From Aquila chrysaetos chrysaetos (taxonomy: Eukaryota > Chordata > Aves > Accipitriformes > Accipitridae), in assembly GCF_900496995.4 (NCBI RefSeq), contig NC_044009.1, forward strand, positions 40,695,505-40,759,504: a stretch of DNA of 64,000 bases. The letters run 5' to 3'. Shown here in pieces: positions 1-14,620 of this stretch. Every line of letters begins with the position of its first letter. Within the stretch, counting starts at the first letter, position 1. The notes under the pieces are model-generated. The model made no database searches. It was not told the origin of the DNA and saw only the letters and a list, made by a program, of their open reading frames with translations. Position numbers and translations under genes: made by a program.

Positions 1-399
1 CCTTTAACGGTCTGATTTACCCTTCACAGGGAAGATGCATATGGTTTAGTGACTGGTAGCCAAGCATTTCCACGGCCTTTCCCGTGCAGAGACAAAGGTA
101 TCTCACAGACTTTCACAAATGTGCCACTGTGACCCCTTAGCAATAGGCCCAAATGATCACCCCCCCGTGACAGTTCAGCAGAGGCGCAGAAAGAGAAGGT
201 GTGGTTTCCAAAGCTGTTTCTATGATCTGTGTTCAGCATTGTAAAGCCCAGTGAGTCTAAGTGACTAAATCACATGTTCAGAGCAATGCAGAGAATACAA
301 TACCAAAACTTCAGTTTGGGCCAGCAGGATGAAGGCTAAGTGTCTAAGTCATCCTTGGAAGTGGAAGGAGCCTCCTTACATTGAATGGAGAGACTCCAA

Positions 400-480
400 A
401 TTTCTCTTAAGGATTTAGGCCTCAGGGACTTGCCCACAGTCACATAAGACATCAGTGTCTGCTACAGCCCTGTCCACTCC
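400..480 (-). repeat. Short MIR-like remnant
   Basis: The stretch gcctcagggacttgcccaca followed by gtcacataagacatcagtgt resembles the inverted MIR core (cttgcccaaggtcacacagc). Short and weak. Confidence 0.35.
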
Positions 481-3400
481 CTCCCTTGGCAACCAGAGCA
501 AAGGGAACGAGTGAGTGCCATAGGTAAAGGAGACTAAGACTGGGCAGGGGATATGGGGTTAGCCTGAGATTTGTAAGGGAAATGTAGAGCTGGGATGGTG
601 GGACATCAGTCTCTAATAATAAGCCAGGCAAGAACCAACCAGGTTGAACACCCAGGAAGAGGTCTTGGTAAAGCAAGACAGGACCATGTAAGTTACAGAC
701 CAGACTGTTTGCTTTGTAGTGCAGCTGGGTTCTCCACACACTGCCAACCATTCAGGCAGCACAGCCACCTTGACCAGGAGGGGAATGAAGACGCTTGTTA
801 CTCCCTGAAGGTTAAGACACCTCAGGTACCTAACCATGTGAGGCACCAACAGACATCTTCCACCTGAGGAGAAGTCTGAGGCAGTGTATTGCCTGGAAGC
901 CAATCTTGGTAACTCGCTGGTAGCTTGATTCACCCCTTGCTTAGAGTGGTTCAAATCAGAATACTTTCCCTGCATTAATGAAACTCTCTCTAATCTAATC
1001 CCAGAGCGGGAAGGCAGAGCTGCTCCTGTGGATCACTGCTGAACGGAGAACATTATTTCTGTCCTTCATAATTGCTAAAAATAAAAATTAAAACTAGCTC
1101 TCAAAGTGTGGCTGTTCCCCAAGATGTCACAGGCACTTCTCACCCAGTCTTCTCATGGTGGGGCTGGAGTTCCCCCTTCTTCGCGGCTCTGGAGGAGCCC
1201 ACAGGTGACAGCAGAGAAACGTGAGGATCAGGACTTTCTGTGATCATAGGTTATAACATGATCTGTCAAGAAAGAGAGAATGAGACGATGTGAGAGCCAG
1301 TCACTGAGTAGGGAACAGGGCTCCTGGTAGTGCTGAAGGGCTCCTGTGAGAAAGTGCTGTTAATGAGAGATGCCATGGCCTGTCAGGTTGTTCTGTGATC
1401 AGGTCACAGCCACGGGACTAAAAGCCACCGTGTATTTTCTGCACTCTGCTTTCAGACCAAGTAGAAAGAGAAAACAACCCTTGCTGCAGTGAGAGCTGAG
1501 AGTAAAGCTGTCCTTGCCCAAGGCAGGGAGCTGCATACAGTAAGGCCTGAAGAGAAACCAAGGCCCCTGTGAGGCAGGTTCTTGGGCTACACGCTTGCTC
1601 GGCAAGCTCTGCGTGTATGCATGTGAGAGGAAGGGAGCCGGAGAAGAAAGCGCACAGGCAGGGGGAGAAGCAGTCACGAGAAGAGCAAGGAAGCAGAGGC
1701 ACAGAAACAGCGGGGTGGGATCTGTCTGTGGCTGCTCCCTTCACCAATAGACGGGGAAGCACTGAAAATACAATTGACTTGTGTCCTCACGGTCTCTCTT
1801 CACGTGGAAGGTCACTGCTGGGGCCCGCAGCGTTGACCCCTCTTTGGGCTGCAGGACAGCTGCAGTGACACCAGGCATGGGTGGCCACGGGCCACTCTGC
1901 CCCTGCCTGCTCAGGTGCGTGGCGCAGACCACGCAGGGGGGGTTTGCATCCCTCCGTTACATGGCGGAATGCCTCAAACCCTCCAGCAGGAGAGGGTACC
2001 GCTTTGCCCCGCAGGAGAGCAGAGGCCCATGTCCTCAGCGGGTGTGGAAGGTGCCAGTGCTGATGAGCACTGCCAGGCAGCAGGGACTTGCTGCTGCTCT
2101 GCCAGGGCAGGATTTTCCACAAGATGTGCGTGGGGCAGCAGAAGTTGCTCTCAGGGAAGGAGCAGCTGGGAGAAACCTCCTGTGGGCAGAGTGAGGCAGG
2201 CAGAGAGTGAGGGACAGAGACAGGGAGCCAGAGGCAGGTTTGCAGAGTGGAGGACCCAGAGAAGACAGAGAACGGCCAGAGCCGGCTGTGAGAGACGGCA
2301 GGAGACAGAGACTTTCCGGAGGAGGCTGTGCAGTTTGCTGACACGTAGGCAGGCACTAAAAATTACTGGATTAAGTGAAGGAAAAGGGGAATTTTCTTTC
2401 CAAATAATTTATTTTAATCTTTGTCACCCATCAGAGCTTAGTTTTCTTTCTCTAAAAAGTGAATTTTTGCTGTAAGAAAACACTTCAGACATGGGAATTC
2501 CCTTTGGTACTTTCAGGAGAGCTCAGAGCAAAGGTCTGAGCACATGGATGGAGCTCACAGATAGGTGTGCAAGGGGGTTTGGTGCCCTGGCTGGAGTGAG
2601 AGGGAGCCTCAGAAATTAGTGAGCTCTGTTTCGCCTCACGCCTGCAAGGCAGCTGTGGAGATCTTGTAACAGCCAGCTCAGACAGGAGCACCTTTCTTCC
2701 CTGTCACTCCATACTTGAAAGGACCATCTCTTTCCTACTGAACTCTTCTAATCTTGCCCATTCCCCCCATGTCACTACCCTGAGGGCTGTGCACAGCATG
2801 TCAGATAGCTAAGTTTAATTTCGCTGAGCACCCAGGCCAACTGCTGCCCGAGTCATGACCTGTGAAGGGGGACCAGCTGTGCTCAGGCACAGCCTGCTTC
2901 CCCCGCTGCCCAGGGATGTTTGGAGTAGGAAGAAAGCAGAGGTCTCTTTACAACACCAGACAATTCTGACCTGGCCTGTAACAGGAAACACTGAGCCCTT
3001 CTCCATCCTTCTGCTGTTCTTGTGCTCCATTCCTCGTGGCACACAGCAACAGCATCACAGTTTCAGCTCAGATGCCTGCATTTTTCAGGTCAGTGACACT
3101 GCTATAATATAAAGCATGTGTCTACACACTCAGCTCTAAAGTAACATGACCACAAGCATGTTCTAGGCACTCTGCTGGAGGAGAGCACGAGATGGAGACA
3201 GAAGAAAACCATCTGAGTTAATATGCTTATGGTTGATATGCTAAAGATGATCTTTCAGCACATCTTTGCAGGCTTACTGTACATACAGAATATTTAGCTG
3301 CAGTCTTACACAGTCACCATCAAAGAAACACTGGGACCTACAGCAACATGAAAGAGTTTGCCCTCCCACCACCTCAGAGCTATAACTACGGTCTATAGCT

Positions 3401-6040
3401 ACAGCAGGTGATCCCAGGTATGGAAACTACCAAATATCACAGAAGTGTGAGGCAATGGAGAGAAGTAAATGATGATCTCTCACATGTGACCCAACTCTGG
3501 GTCCTAATTCACCCTCTCCTAAAGGTACACAGCAGTCCTAATGCACCCTGTCTCTTCCAGTTAAACCAAGCAGTGACTTGCCAGTTCTTTGTTGCTTCCT
3601 GGTGTATGTGAGCACTGTGGGTTGACGCTGCATGCCGTTTACCCACCTGGGTACTTCCAGGTAGTCCTGTCCATACTTCCCCAAAGCTAGGGCTTTATTC
3701 TAGTTCAGCAGTCCTCCAGGCCAATGCTGATTTATTCCAGGCCAAATAACAAAAAGGAGCTTAGTGTTGGCTGCCGCTGTGGGAATGGCACATCATCGCT
3801 CTTTGATCACGTTGTCTGTGCAACATTTGCCTGTTCCCTGGCTCAGGGACTGAAAAGCTCCTGGTGGTTATGAGCCTCATGCCTTAAATAAGCATAAGAC
3901 TAAAGGCATCGTGTGCTCAGCTTATTTTCTACCATGTGATTCTGTTTAATCAACTTCTCCACTACTCTGATAAGTAAGTGCCTGCTTGGAGACTTGCCAC
4001 TAACCTTCATTTTCCTGCAAAATCCCCCGAAAGAACTTATTTCTCAAGGATTAAAGCTTGAAGGATAAATTATTTCTTCCCGTACACATAAGAACCATTC
4101 TGCCTGGCTGACCTTCCCAGCAAAGCACCAGACAAAGCGTCGGGAAGATGAAGCAGGCAAGCACAAGAGAAGTTGTTAAGTGCTGGTGAAAAGCACTGTG
4201 GAGAGGACCAGTCATGTCCAAGGACTCCAGGGACATCAGGACAGGGGACCACAGAGCCTCACAAGGCCTCAGGAAAAGAGGCCACCAAATCTGGCAGGGC
4301 TGAGTAGGTTTGCCAATGCTGCTCCACAGAGCTCACTGCAGCAAGATTTGCTTGATAGACTTGTCAAACAGGGAAGCTTGTTCCATGCGATGGTGGAGAG
4401 CAGCTTGCTATTGTCTGGCCTCTCCTGCCTTGATCAGAGAGATCAAGTGAGTCTTGTACATTTTTCACTTTCCACATTTACAACATCTCAGTCACAAGCA
4501 AATTAACTTCTGAGTCATGCTGTTGCACCAAACTCGTTTCCAGGGGAGGGAAGTAACCGGAGTCACTTTACTCCATCTTGAAATAAGAGATCAAACTAAC
4601 CTTCAGGTCTTATTCTAATTTCTCTGCATTGGGTTTTGCAAATTGCACCACGGAACAGAGGTTGGTTTATTCTGGAGTACAGTCTCCCTTTTATTTCAGA
4701 GATCTAACCAGCTAGAGGGATGTGAAAGGCACATTTCAAAGAGCTGTACAAAGGATTTTAGCAAGCTATGATACTGCTGTGAGTTTTCTGCTATCTGATA
4801 CAGCAAACCTCATGGACACAGCATGATCTGTCTACTGCCATGTCATGCACATCACTTCAGCTGCTTAGCAGAACACCAGCAATCTCAAGGGAAAGAACGC
4901 CAGATACATCTATTTTTTCAAGTTAAAGGTTAACAAGAAAAATAAAGGAGCCTTGGCTGTATTTGCTTTCTTAGCTGTTCACTTAACCAGAGCTGTGCTG
5001 CAGGAACTAGTTGATGCAGTAGGATGATTAGGTGCATTTCTTGGGTTTTTTAGTCTGTTCTAGCAGCTGAAACAGGAACAGGGCTTATATAGTGTCTGTT
5101 AATTGCAGCAGGAGAGGTACAGCCACAGTAGTTATCTAAACCAGTGCCATTTCCTGGGTTTCTTTTCCTTCCTAGGGTAAACAGCTGAGCATAACTTTCC
5201 TTGAGTTTACAGTATTATCACTGCTTTTATTGTCTGCTCTATGGCACAAATCAGGATTGCTAACAAGAGGAACAACTGCCATCTTGGTTTCAAAACTAGG
5301 TAATATAGAGAAAACTATAACCTCTATAGTCAGCTCACCGTATTTATAGTCCTTGTGTTCTCAGCTTAATCATAAGCATGGACCATGTCATCTCAGACAC
5401 AGCTTGGCACGGGGAACAAAGTCTCTCTTGAACCTCTGAAGATCCAGTGCAGCCCAGGGTCTAGGGGGTTGCTGAGGGCACAGGCAATAGCATTAAATTT
5501 CTGCTGTGCAATGAGCTGCTTGTCCCATCACATGATATTGTCCAACCATTTTCCTCCTTTCACATCTCTTCTCCTCATTCTTTCAGGTTTTTTTTTCCTG
5601 CTTCCCCCACTCTTCCTCCATCACAGTGCATTCAACACAAGTTTACACAGTCCATCTGTTGCTGCTGCTTAACAGGTTCCACTTTGGAAGCACCACCACC
5701 ATTACCATTGCCTCCAGAAAAAGAACTGGTCTTGGCCATGGTCAGGACTGGCTGGCCAGAGCAGCCCAAAGGCATACACCTGCCAACCAGATGTGCCAGA
5801 GAAGAATATGTCCACATTATCTGTTGATCATCATGGGAACATCCTGCTACGGTACACATAGTTCCAAGAGGGAGAGTATAGGAATCACCATAATTTCATG
5901 TGAATTTCTATTTTGGTCAGATTGGCTCCTATGTAGTCTCAAGGCAGTGGAAAAGCTAATCTCAAAATTTTATGGAATCGTGTAAGGTCTTAAGCATTCT
6001 TGGCTCCCTTTCTGTGGGATTTTTAAGCTGTTTGGGAACT
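481..6040. other. No gene recognised
   Basis: Moderate-GC unique sequence with only short open frames. No splice-bounded conserved exon, RNA gene or clear repeat was identified. Confidence 0.6.
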
Positions 6041-6603
6041 TTGCTTTATTGACATGAGAGGTTTCACCTGAGAAGCCCTACTGCTCCACACATCTGTGCA
6101 CTTGGCAGCAGTGCCTTTGATGAATTTCTCTGGCTGCTCTCTAAGTCTGAGCAGCTTCTCCTTCTTGTGTCACAGCATGGTTTTCTCCTTGTGTTCCTCC
6201 TTCAGAAAGGCTGTGATGACATAATACTTCCAGCTTACCTCTAAGGGCAGGCATTCCAGTGCACTGATTTCAGGCAGCATACTTTCAAGGTGACCTGCAT
6301 TCCCTCTTGATTCCTTGCTTTGGGAAAGGGTACCCTCTTCTGTTTCACCAATGCACCATTCAACCTCTTGGACAATACCACTCCAACAAGCCTGCTGACA
6401 ATGCAGCAGAGGGAATGGAGCTTGAGAGAATTAGCATTCACCTTGCAGCAATGGAAGGCTGAGTATGTTGGTTATTGTAATAAATACTCCTGGATACACC
6501 AACAGGACACCCCCATCGTGTGTCCTAACTAGAGCTGCTTGGCAGCATTGGCTGTGAAGCGCCCCAGGAGATGGCCAAACTTTCAGTGAGTCAACACCCT
6601 GGT
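6041..6603 (-). pseudogene. Processed pseudogene of ribosomal protein RPL13A (uL13), decayed
   Basis: The minus strand reads as an intronless, heavily mutated copy of nearly all of the 203-aa large-subunit ribosomal protein uL13. Near the 5' end (about 6559-6576) GHLLGRF is followed by an AAKQ-like stretch, matching the conserved GHLLGR..AAIVAKQ segment. The middle gives MNANSLKL against the family MNTNPSRG. Further on comes TLKVCCLK against ALKVVRLK. The segment near 6180-6220 matches the VTATLEEKRKEKA region and is followed by a KKEKLLRLREQPEK-like stretch. Frameshifts and in-frame stops are frequent. An AATAAA remnant sits at 6045-6050 (minus). No poly(A) tail survives. The lack of introns supports retrotransposition. 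Confidence 0.82.
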
Positions 6604-9600
6604 TGGCCACAAAGCTCTTTTGGATGACTCCTTCTCAGGAGGAAGAAAGTCCTATTTGCAATAAAGTCCTCTCCTGGGACAGATCACCCACAGCACCTAT
6701 GAACCTGCAGGGTGCCTCTTGATCGATAGATTCTGCACTTGTCTGTAACACCATGAGCCACTCTGCTCCCCTCTTATAGCTGGAGAAAGAGCCCATGGGG
6801 GTTATAACCAAGCAGAGCCAATGCTTAGGCTTGAGTTAGCTGATGTTTAGGACCCAGGTGGTTTCCCCTGTCCTGTGTACACACCATGAACCAAGCATTC
6901 CCATGCCTTTGGGTCATGCAGAGCAGATCTTGCCCACCAGCCACCTTGGTCTTGGCATACACACACAGCAAGCACTATTAGCCTCACGAGGAAGAGACGT
7001 GAGCTGAGCACAGTCTCCAACCCTGCTCCATACCTGGCTCCAAGTTCCCTGGCTCAGACACATGCAGTTCTCGGAGGCAAACCTGAGCCAGGAAAACCTA
7101 TCCAGCCCCCTGTGAGATCTGGGAAGTATAAAGCCATATGTGAGCCCACTTTACAGCCTGGCACCTCCACTCCTCCTTCAAATTCCTACTTTGCAGAGAT
7201 ATAACATCAGCCCTGACTGCAGAAAATGGTTGCAATATGGCTACAAGTGAATTTATTTTTACTCAGGGGGTGAGGGGGCAGAAAAGGTCAAGGCTGTGAC
7301 TTGAAGCTCAGCTCCAGCAAAGGGTCCAACATCAATCATAAATTCCCAGTGCCAGCTCTAGATGGTTCTCCTCTGGCTTCCAGCACAATACCGCCAACGC
7401 TCAGTCCATTGCTAGACATGCCTTTGTGAGTCAGCCCAGTACTCCCAGCCTAGAGGCCTGTCTCCAGCAGTGATCAGTGGCAGATAATTTTGGAAAGAGC
7501 AGACACAGAGCACGTCTGCAGTAGGTAGCTGATGAGGTGGAGAACTACATCTCAGATCATCTAAAACCTTCTTGATCCCCTGAATGTATTTTATGAAGGC
7601 AGAGGGGACAGTGCAAAAAATGCAAGGGGGATGTTGGGTTAGGTGAACATGAGAATTAAGAGAGAGAAGTAAATCAAGCCAGTAGCAGGAAAGAGGTGGC
7701 CACTCCCTTCCGCTTGCAGCATGTGGTGAGTATCAACAGAGCCTTCACCTAAGCACTCAGCTGAACATTTTCTTCTTCTGTGCACTGAAGACCGGCTTTT
7801 CAACCACAATTTTCACTCACTCTCTGGCAAGAAAGAGGTAAAAACCAAGTCACACTAAATGGGAAAAAACAAACCACAGTCTTTTTTTTTAACACCATCA
7901 TTTAACCCATTATTTAATCTCATGATTTGCAGGGCCTGAGTCATGATGCTGGATTTTTTCAAGGTGGAAATACTGCTGGCTGGACTAGCAATACATGACC
8001 AACAGGGAACACAGAAACACAGCTTTTCCCATGCCCTGTTACATTGACTCCACTGGTCCCGGGAAGGCAACAGAAAACCAGTCCTATACAGTTGGATCCA
8101 TCAGGGTTGCTGAAGGGATTCCTAATTCCTTGTTCTAAGATTGCCCCAAAAGTCTCAACCCAATCCTTCAAATGCATAGGGCAGAAGAAAGAAATCATAC
8201 ATTAATTCTAAGAATAAACTGTACATCAAAAGTCTGTGCTCCCTTCCTTGCACCAGGAAGAGGTATTTTGCAGCACAGCCATAAACCTCAAACTTTGAGT
8301 GCACTAGTGGCTTGCTGCATTGGTCTTCCCAAAAAGGCAGCATGAACCCTGACTCTCATCTCACTAGTGGAGAAAAAAATCCCCCAACCTAACTCTGTTC
8401 ACCTCAGTTCATTAACTTTGCACTGGAACCTAGTCCAGCACCCCCAAAGCCAATGGAAGGTGGATGAGCAGAGTCCTTCCAAGCCGGCAACGCACACCTC
8501 ATCGGTGAGCTCAGAGAGAGGCCTGGGGGAGGAAGGAGGTGTTCAGGAGGGTGAGGGAGATGGATGATCTCATCCTACACCTTGTTTGGTCACATCCCAA
8601 AGCTGTCAGGCACTTTGGCATATTGCTGGTGGAGGCAGGTTTGGCGTGAGGAAACGTGGATGGCAGTAGCGTCAGCAGCCCTGGCTGGGGTGTGGATAAC
8701 CACGAGCAGTCACACTTCCCGTTCCTCTGAGTGTGGAGGTACTTAGCAATGCTTCTACAGAAAACCTGGGAGGACTGTACCCGTCAGCTGGCTCAGTTGA
8801 GGGATTTGTCCTCAGAAGGTCCAGAGCCACATGTTGCCTTCTACCAGGCAGTGAGAGTCTGGACAGGCAACTGGTGCAGCTGGCCAGGCTCAGCCTCTGC
8901 ATCAGCCCCAGGGAACATCACAAGCTTTTCCCTACCTACCTAGGAGAACTCCTCAATCCGCAACTCCTCCCACGGGCCTCTCTAAACAACCCCCTCCCTT
9001 TCAGATGCTGATGCTTTTCAGCTGATTAGACTGTGGGCCAGACCATGAGCTGGGTGTAAATCAGTATACCTTGTCAATGCTAATTTACACCCACTGAGAA
9101 TTTCCCTTCCTTCACCATTTAGCAGAATTATATGACATGTCTTTTATCTCTCCTCGCAGTTTAGCCTGCCGTTCCCCTTTCCTGGCCCCCAAGCCTCCTG
9201 CTTTGCTCTGAACTCCCTGTAGGTTTGCAGGATAAGTTGCTTATTTGCAATGTAAAGTGTCTCTCAGTGCCACAGCCCCGTGCAAACAAACAGAAGAGAG
9301 GCACATTTATCCTTACTTGTGCAGCAAATCCAGCCCTATCTTTTCCTGGCAGCAGTTCCCTACAACACACACTGCACATGACTTGCTAAGGGAAGATATA
9401 TGTCCCTTATTGCCACTACACAATGCAGGACCTCTCCGGGGAGACGTAGGGGAGGGAGAACAAGAGGACTGATCCCGGAGAGACCCTGAGCTCTCGCCTT
9501 TCTCCTTGAAGCTGATGGCGATGGCTCATCACCCAGCTCAGCGCTGTGTAGACTCTGACTGTCAATAGGCAGGATACCATTAATGACTTCTTGTTGCTAT

Positions 9601-12600
9601 GGTGATATTGATAGATAGTCCCTGGGGTTGGTGGGAATTCACAGAAAGCTAGCAAAAAAAAAAAAAAAAAAGCGGGTCAAAAAAATCCCCCAGGAAAATG
9701 TGAGTTTGCCTACAAATGGGCAGTTGTGTGACATCCTAGACGAATTCAGTGGCACTTCACACTTCCTGACTCATCCTCCCTCTTACAAGAACGACAGGGT
9801 GTTCTTCAGAGCCAGTGCAAACACTCCTGCTCGCAGCAGGGCTCTGGCGCATAGGCGCACTGCTGCAAGTGGATTTCATTACCAGACGTTATTTTTGCAG
9901 CTTCACCCTGGCAATTCATTTCACATACAGAATAAAAATCTTGGCTCCAGTGAAATCACTTGGACCTGTGCCAGTGGGCACAGAGCCAGGATTTTCCCCA
10001 GCTCTCAGGATGCCTTATCACAAGTGACAATTTCATTCAACTGCCACGATAGCCACTGGAAACCCCCTGCCTCTCCAGAGCTGTTTCAAGCATGGAAAAG
10101 CTGCTGTTGCAGAGTTTTTTGCTCTATTTTCCTGAGGCTCAGCACTGTGCACTCTCCCAAGGTGGTGGTGTGGGGTCTCTCACAGCTTCCTACTCTGCAA
10201 TATGCAGTTTAGAGTAATCTTTTACCTTTCATTCTAGCCGAGTAATGACCGCTGGCAAGGACAGGCTGTGCTCCAGTCACAGTTGGGCCCTCTCACCTTT
10301 CACAAGTGTTCTAGGGATTTGGGAATGAAGGAACCACCTTCCTAAAATACCATTTCTCTCTTTGGCCTTGCTTTCTCTGGGAAAAACATTCCTAATTCAG
10401 GTTGGTGACATATTAATGAAGAAGAGATAAAGTCCCAGTGGAACTCCCTCTTCCTCTGCACATGCTGTTTATCTAAAGCCCACCAAGGGGTGTACAAACT
10501 GCAAGATGCCTTGTTTTAGGGGGGATTTTAGTATGATCAGTAAATTTCAGAGTATACTTTTTGTCCTAGCAAAGACTCATCTTTCCTGCTGTGTTTTATG
10601 TCTAGGAGTTACCCTACACACACACAAACTTACTAGAGAACTTTTTACTCCAAACAGTGGTACCACTCCAGGCATGTACTGCTCCATCACCTGATGGGCA
10701 CTCTTACTCCAGAAAGTTGTTACTGGTTTGGATCTGTTATTACAGAAGAAGTATATCCACAGGGGAGCAGTATCTATAGCACTATCATTACACAGACAGT
10801 TTTGCTAGTAAATGCCCTGGTGTAGATCAGATCCAATTGATATGCCAGCTTTTCCATCTACCTGTGTGTCCAGATCCTTTGCCTCCATGTGAACTCAGGA
10901 ACTGGAGACAAAATTACCCTGCCCCTCTCTTTTGCATCTTTTGATAAACGTAGTTTTAATGGACTATGGAGTCTGAAAGCACTTTACATCAGGAACAGAT
11001 CCCAAGAGCAAAATTCAGTTAGTTTCTCGTACATTACATGTAGCTGTTCGTCAAATTTATTGGGCAAGGTTCCTAAGAACATGGAGGCTGGACCAGCACT
11101 GACAGAGGCTCTCTCTTATATAGCAACCCTTTGATCAGACTGTCAGCATCATTTATTTGCTTGTGTTTCATATTCTTCAATGCTCCAGTAAGTTATTTTT
11201 CCCAGTTGACTATCAGAGGCAAAGGCTGCTCTTTCAAGTTGGATTTGCACCTCCTCCCTTCCCCTCCATTTCAATTAGCTATGGAAATGATTTGTTTGTT
11301 TGTTTTTTTCCCTAGCTCCTTTTGCGTGCCTGTCTGTATTAGAAGCTTTAGGAACACCAATGGCTGGAGAAGACTCCAGTTGGCATCTTCCCTGTAGGAA
11401 ATGTTGTGGCTTGCAATTAGTATGCCTAATTGCTCTGCTTGACCTGCTGCTGGCCAGGGTGGAGAGCACACAACCAGCTGCAGTGTCCTGCCTTTCCCCC
11501 AGCTAGGAGCGAGGGGATGTGGGGGCTGTGAGTGCTGTGGGTGGAAGAAAGGAGGTATCACCACAAGCAGGTGGGGCCAGACAGGGGCAGGAGCTGGTTT
11601 ATTGCACTGAGAGACAGAGAAGGCTATAGGACATAATAGCTTCTTGAAATTGGATCTCTGCCTGTGGGGAACTGTTGTTCTACAGCGTATGCAGCTATTA
11701 TTTTTCTGCTGACGACTCTGTGACTGCAGAGATATGGCAGGTGGTGAACTGCCCAGAGCAGCCTCAGGGCTGAGCAGAAGTGGCCAGTTTGGACTGGGCT
11801 AGAGCTCTTGGGTTCCTCCACTTGCACCAGGGTAAATGCCTTTAGGCACAAATCCCAGCACACTGGGAAGAGCACATATTTCAGAGGACAGCTTTCCAAG
11901 TGTGGGCTGCCCTAAACAGCTGGTCACCAAAGGTTTCTCAGAATAGATCCCTTATATCAAGATATTTAACTTAGAATGATACCAGATGCATTCAAGATAG
12001 GAGCATCTCTCTGGGCTGTCTTTGACCTCAGCTGGGCATTAACTCCCAGGTGACCTGACAGGAATGGGATTTGGAGAGATCAAACTGGAGGCAATACACA
12101 TCCATGGGATTTCTCACCATGCACAAACGTGGCTTCACCTGCCCCCACACGCATCATGTCATGCATGGTTTACTGGCAGAGTTTTTAAAGTTGCCACTAA
12201 GAAACAAATTCTAAGACTGATTAATACCAGCGCATATGCTCTTGGGATGCTCCTAACCACATCTATATAACTTACCAATATTGCCAAGGGACTCTTGGTG
12301 CTCCACCAGTTCCTACTCTATAGTGAAAGGTGGAGGAGGCAGGATATGCCCCTTTGTTTAGAGCAAGCTGTGAGAAAATGGTTTTGTTTGCTCAAATGCA
12401 CTGGATACTTTGTGCAAGTAAGCTGCATCTCTTTGCAGTGCAGGTTAGCCATTGCACATGTAAGATTGGGAAGAAAAGTAAGAATAAATGCAGCACTTCT
12501 GCAGCTCTTTCTAAACGAGTGAGGGAGAAGGACAGTAAACCAGATCCCTTCTCTCTGTGCTGTGATCTCAGGTATTAGCTACATCACATAGTCCCCATGA

Positions 12601-14534
12601 CATTAAGTGTGAAGAAGACCCGCCCTGGATCCAGAGTCACAAGATACCCCATGCCCCTTCCTATGCCACTAACTTGCTGCAGGGTCTGAAGCTGGCTGCT
12701 CCCAACCAGCTCTGGGCTCTGTATTTCCCTCTCAATCAGACTCAGGTATCTTTATGTTCATGCCATTTTGCAAAACATTCCAAGTGCCTCATGGAGGTTG
12801 CTACATTCTTGTTAACCTTTATTTTTTTTGTCATTGAGAAAAAATAAGACACAGATCATAGTAGCTGATGAGAGGCCTTGCATGCACATTTATATTACCA
12901 AGGCAGTGCTAAGAGCTGAACTAAGAGCATCCCAGCTGAGCTGCAGGCAAACAACCAGCTTTCTTCTAATAACATGGCTTCCGCACAGCACTGAAAGTTG
13001 GCAGCCTTTGTGGGTGTCTCAAAGTACCCACACATACCCAAAGCTGAACACTCTACAGCAAGGAGAGACAAAACCACTCTATAGATACAACCTGGTAATA
13101 TCAATCAAAAGAGAGGAAATATTGTCTATGCAGACACACAGTCACTCATGGGAAACAGATATGAATCCTCCGTAAACACCTTTTTTAAGGAGTACTCCGA
13201 GAAGATAATGGTGGGGATGCTGCAGCCAACGTGATGGTAAGAGTCTCATGCAACACAGCATCTCAGAAAAGGATTTAACCTCAACTTCATAAATACTGCC
13301 CATCAACAATTCCTGCATGTAGCTATAACACCTCAGAAAGTTTAATCACCACTTAAGAAATGGAAGACAAAATGAGCTACGTGACCTTTCCCACCCCAGA
13401 TCCTGTAGGTCAGCATTATTTAAGACAACTGGGAGCCTGAAAAGCTAAACATTAGTGTTGGCAGATGAACAGATGGATGGATCACTGCCAGCATAATCCA
13501 TCTTCCCACTTGCCTCTGTAGGTCTGGGTGACATTAAAAACTAACTACTTCCCTATGCAAAGAGAAATGCATGCAATGCAATGAGCAGGCTTTAAAATGG
13601 ACTCATCAGCCGGCAGGACCAGTGGTAAAATGCTTTATGGCTGCTATTTAATGTTGCAGGCGAGGCTGTAAACAAGAGGCATCAGGCTGTGACAGAAGTG
13701 GGGAACGTAGTGACCACAGTGGATTTGCTGTAAGCCAAACCCTGAGCAAGTTATAAAAATGTCAGGATGCTGTCATGTTCCCTTTGTGTATAAATGCTCT
13801 AAATCTAATTAACCTTTTACTCAGAGCAGATAAAATTATGGTGTTATCATCAAAGGGGATGCTCTATCTACAGTTTCATGAAAAATTTCTATCTCTGCTC
13901 AACTTGGATTTTTTTTTTTTTGCTTGAGGCTCTATGAGTAAATTCCCCAAACACTGAAAAGTAGAAAAGAGTAAAGTCCATTTCGTAGGAGATTTCTTAA
14001 TACAGCCAGTTACTGTGAAGACATCAGCTTGCCTGATGCCAGATGGGACTCAGTCCAGAGCTTTCAGATCCAGCTCAAATACCTGTTGCCTGAGCACAGA
14101 GAATGCTCCCGCTTCCTGACCGTAGCAGGCACAACAGCAGCTGTGACGCACTGCACCAGTGTGAATCACATCACCCTCCCTGACAGAGAGGGCACTGAAG
14201 CCCACAGACTCCTACATATCCCACGACTTTCTGGTGATCAGCGAGGATTCAAAAGTAAAATAATTTCCTTCATCTACTAGCTATAGCAGACTGTTCTGTC
14301 AGCTACTAGACTACAATGTGACTTTTCTAAAGTGAACAAATAACTCTTAACGTGTACCTTTGTACCTATAGTACTCCAAAGGGCAGTGATCTCTGTCTGA
14401 CTGGTCTACAATATCACCCAGATCAGGCTAAATGTTGTGGGGTTTTATTTCAACAGCTGAAGTCTTCCGGATTTTCTACATCTGCTGGCAAACATCAGTA
14501 CTGCTGACCAAGTCAGCCAGCACAGCCAAGTGCT
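6604..14534. other. No gene recognised
   Basis: Unique sequence. The 194-codon open frame at 9628-10212 (plus) starts next to an A18 run and has no recognisable domain. Treated as chance. Confidence 0.6.
9654..9671. repeat. A18 homopolymer
   Basis: Uninterrupted A run. No element body is recognisable upstream. Confidence 0.95.
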
Positions 14535-14620
14535 GAAATAACCCCAATCAAGATCTGAACCTGGGACTCCAGGTGAATGAAGCTTCCTGACTAACCCACT
14601 GCAGCATCTGGCTTCACTGA
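14535..14620 (-). repeat. Possible tRNA-like head of an old SINE
   Basis: atctgaacctgggactccag and ctaacccactgcagcatctg resemble the inverted tRNA-derived 5' part of MIR-type SINEs (B-box side and acceptor side). It does not fold as a tRNA gene. Weak. Confidence 0.35.

Noticed and set aside
9628-10212. 194-codon plus-strand open frame
   Set aside because: Begins beside an A18 run, has no recognisable domain, and its residue usage looks like translated non-coding sequence.
14535-14620. Possible tRNA gene
   Set aside because: Only partial resemblance to a tRNA-derived SINE head; a cloverleaf cannot be drawn.
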